DNA from: an uncultured Sphingomonadaceae bacterium
Lineage (GTDB): Bacteria > Pseudomonadota > Alphaproteobacteria > Sphingomonadales > Sphingomonadaceae
Assembly: GCA_947493215.1 (NCBI GenBank)
Contig: CANLQE010000004.1
Span: 124,001-188,000 of the forward strand
Length of the DNA stretch: 64,000 nucleotides
Direction of reading: 5' to 3'
The position numbers and the translations under genes are program-made. Below are positions 63,624 to 64,000 of the stretch, in pieces; the first letter of the stretch is position 1; each line of letters opens with the position of its first letter. The notes under the pieces were generated by a model that saw nothing but the letters and a program-made list of their open reading frames with translations, was not told the origin of the DNA and made no database searches.

Positions 63624-64000
63624 GTGAAGATGTTCTTTCGTGGCGTCATCGCCATCGCAGCGGCTATCGGGTTCAGCGTATCGGTTAGCGCTTCAGAACC
63701 CTCGGAAACCGTTACATATCCTGAAGTCACGGTCTACGAAGCCGCCAAGATCATAACCATGGAACCGGGCTATCCTGAAGCGCGCTTTGTCGCGACTTCG
63801 GAAGGAATCATCCTCGGCCTTGGTCAATCGCTCGAGGATCTGGACGCCTGGACCAATGGCCGTGATGTCAACATCGACCAGCGCTTTGCCAAGAACATCC
63901 TGATGCCCGGTTTTGTCGAACCGCATATTCACCCAATGCAGACGATCATGATGCTGCCCATCCCGTTTATCAGCCCTGAAGACTGGGCACTTCCCGGCAA
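63624..64000 (+). CDS. Exported amidohydrolase family protein, 3' partial
   Basis: The frame starts at GTG 63624 (GGGGAGG six bases upstream; ATG at 63630 possible) and is open at the right edge. It begins with a signal peptide (FFRGVIAIAAAIGFSVSVSAS) and continues with an amidohydrolase start: VYEAAKIITMEPG, SEGIILGLG, NILMPGFVEPHIHPMQT with the metal-binding HxH pair. The pattern is that of the YtcJ-like amidohydrolase 3 group. The rest of the enzyme lies outside the window. Confidence 0.8.
   Translation, partial: MKMFFRGVIAIAAAIGFSVSVSASEPSETVTYPEVTVYEAAKIITMEPGYPEARFVATSEGIILGLGQSLEDLDAWTNGRDVNIDQRFAKNILMPGFVEPHIHPMQTIMMLPIPFISPEDWALPG

Overview
The window is a 64 kb stretch of an alphaproteobacterial chromosome, most likely a sphingomonad of the Sphingorhabdus/Parasphingorhabdus type. 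This rests on gene content and order (a five-gene F1 atpHAGDC operon without F0 genes, an atpC of only 85 residues, hrcA-grpE opposite rph-rdgB, lppC back to back with rsmI-yraN-gshB) and on the aromatic-catabolism style of the accessory genes. No tRNA, rRNA, CRISPR array or intact insertion sequence was seen. Genus is an inference.

Region 1 (0-8.6 kb) is accessory and gene-poor: a partial OmpA-type gene, an M23 peptidase, several small orphan genes, a seven-repeat beta-propeller lipoprotein, a possible HEPN protein, and a 1.9 kb stretch (4.0-5.97 kb) that looks like debris of a mobile element (a DNA methyltransferase fragment, decamer repeats, an 11-bp inverted repeat). Region 2 (8.9-21.5 kb) is a catabolic cluster: saccharopine-dehydrogenase-like reductase, penicillin-acylase-type hydrolase, carotenoid/lignostilbene-type oxygenase, aldehyde dehydrogenase, an atypical SDR, a hydroxychromene-carboxylate-isomerase-like protein, a GMC oxidoreductase, a divergent TetR regulator with a clear candidate operator, and a GST-like protein. 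Region 3 (21.5-35 kb) mixes transport, small regulators and conserved genes: GntP permease, PadR, grpE-hrcA, rph, rdgB, hemW, xerC, a serine-less alpha/beta hydrolase and a methyltransferase. Region 4 (35-64 kb) is mostly conserved core: gshB, yraN, rsmI, lppC, transaldolase, DUF4197, priA, a membrane-anchored trypsin-like protease, an MFS exporter, ada, atpHAGDC, cpaF, and a valine/isobutyryl-CoA catabolic operon (acyl-CoA dehydrogenase, 3-hydroxyisobutyryl-CoA hydrolase, enoyl-CoA hydratase, mmsB) preceded by a CoA-acylating aldehyde dehydrogenase and an intrinsic terminator.

The most striking non-coding signal is a dispersed palindromic repeat, present in at least 17 recognisable copies between about 1 and 35.3 kb and not seen in the remaining 29 kb. 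A complete unit of about 70 bp is two hairpins in tandem, with outer ends CTAATGTCCGCTTT and AAAGCGGACATTAG and two loop types (TGCGCCC and CGGGAT). Half-units carry one hairpin. Most copies sit just beyond gene 3' ends or between convergent genes, so they may act as bidirectional terminators or mRNA 3'-end stabilisers as well as being a mobile or formerly mobile miniature repeat.
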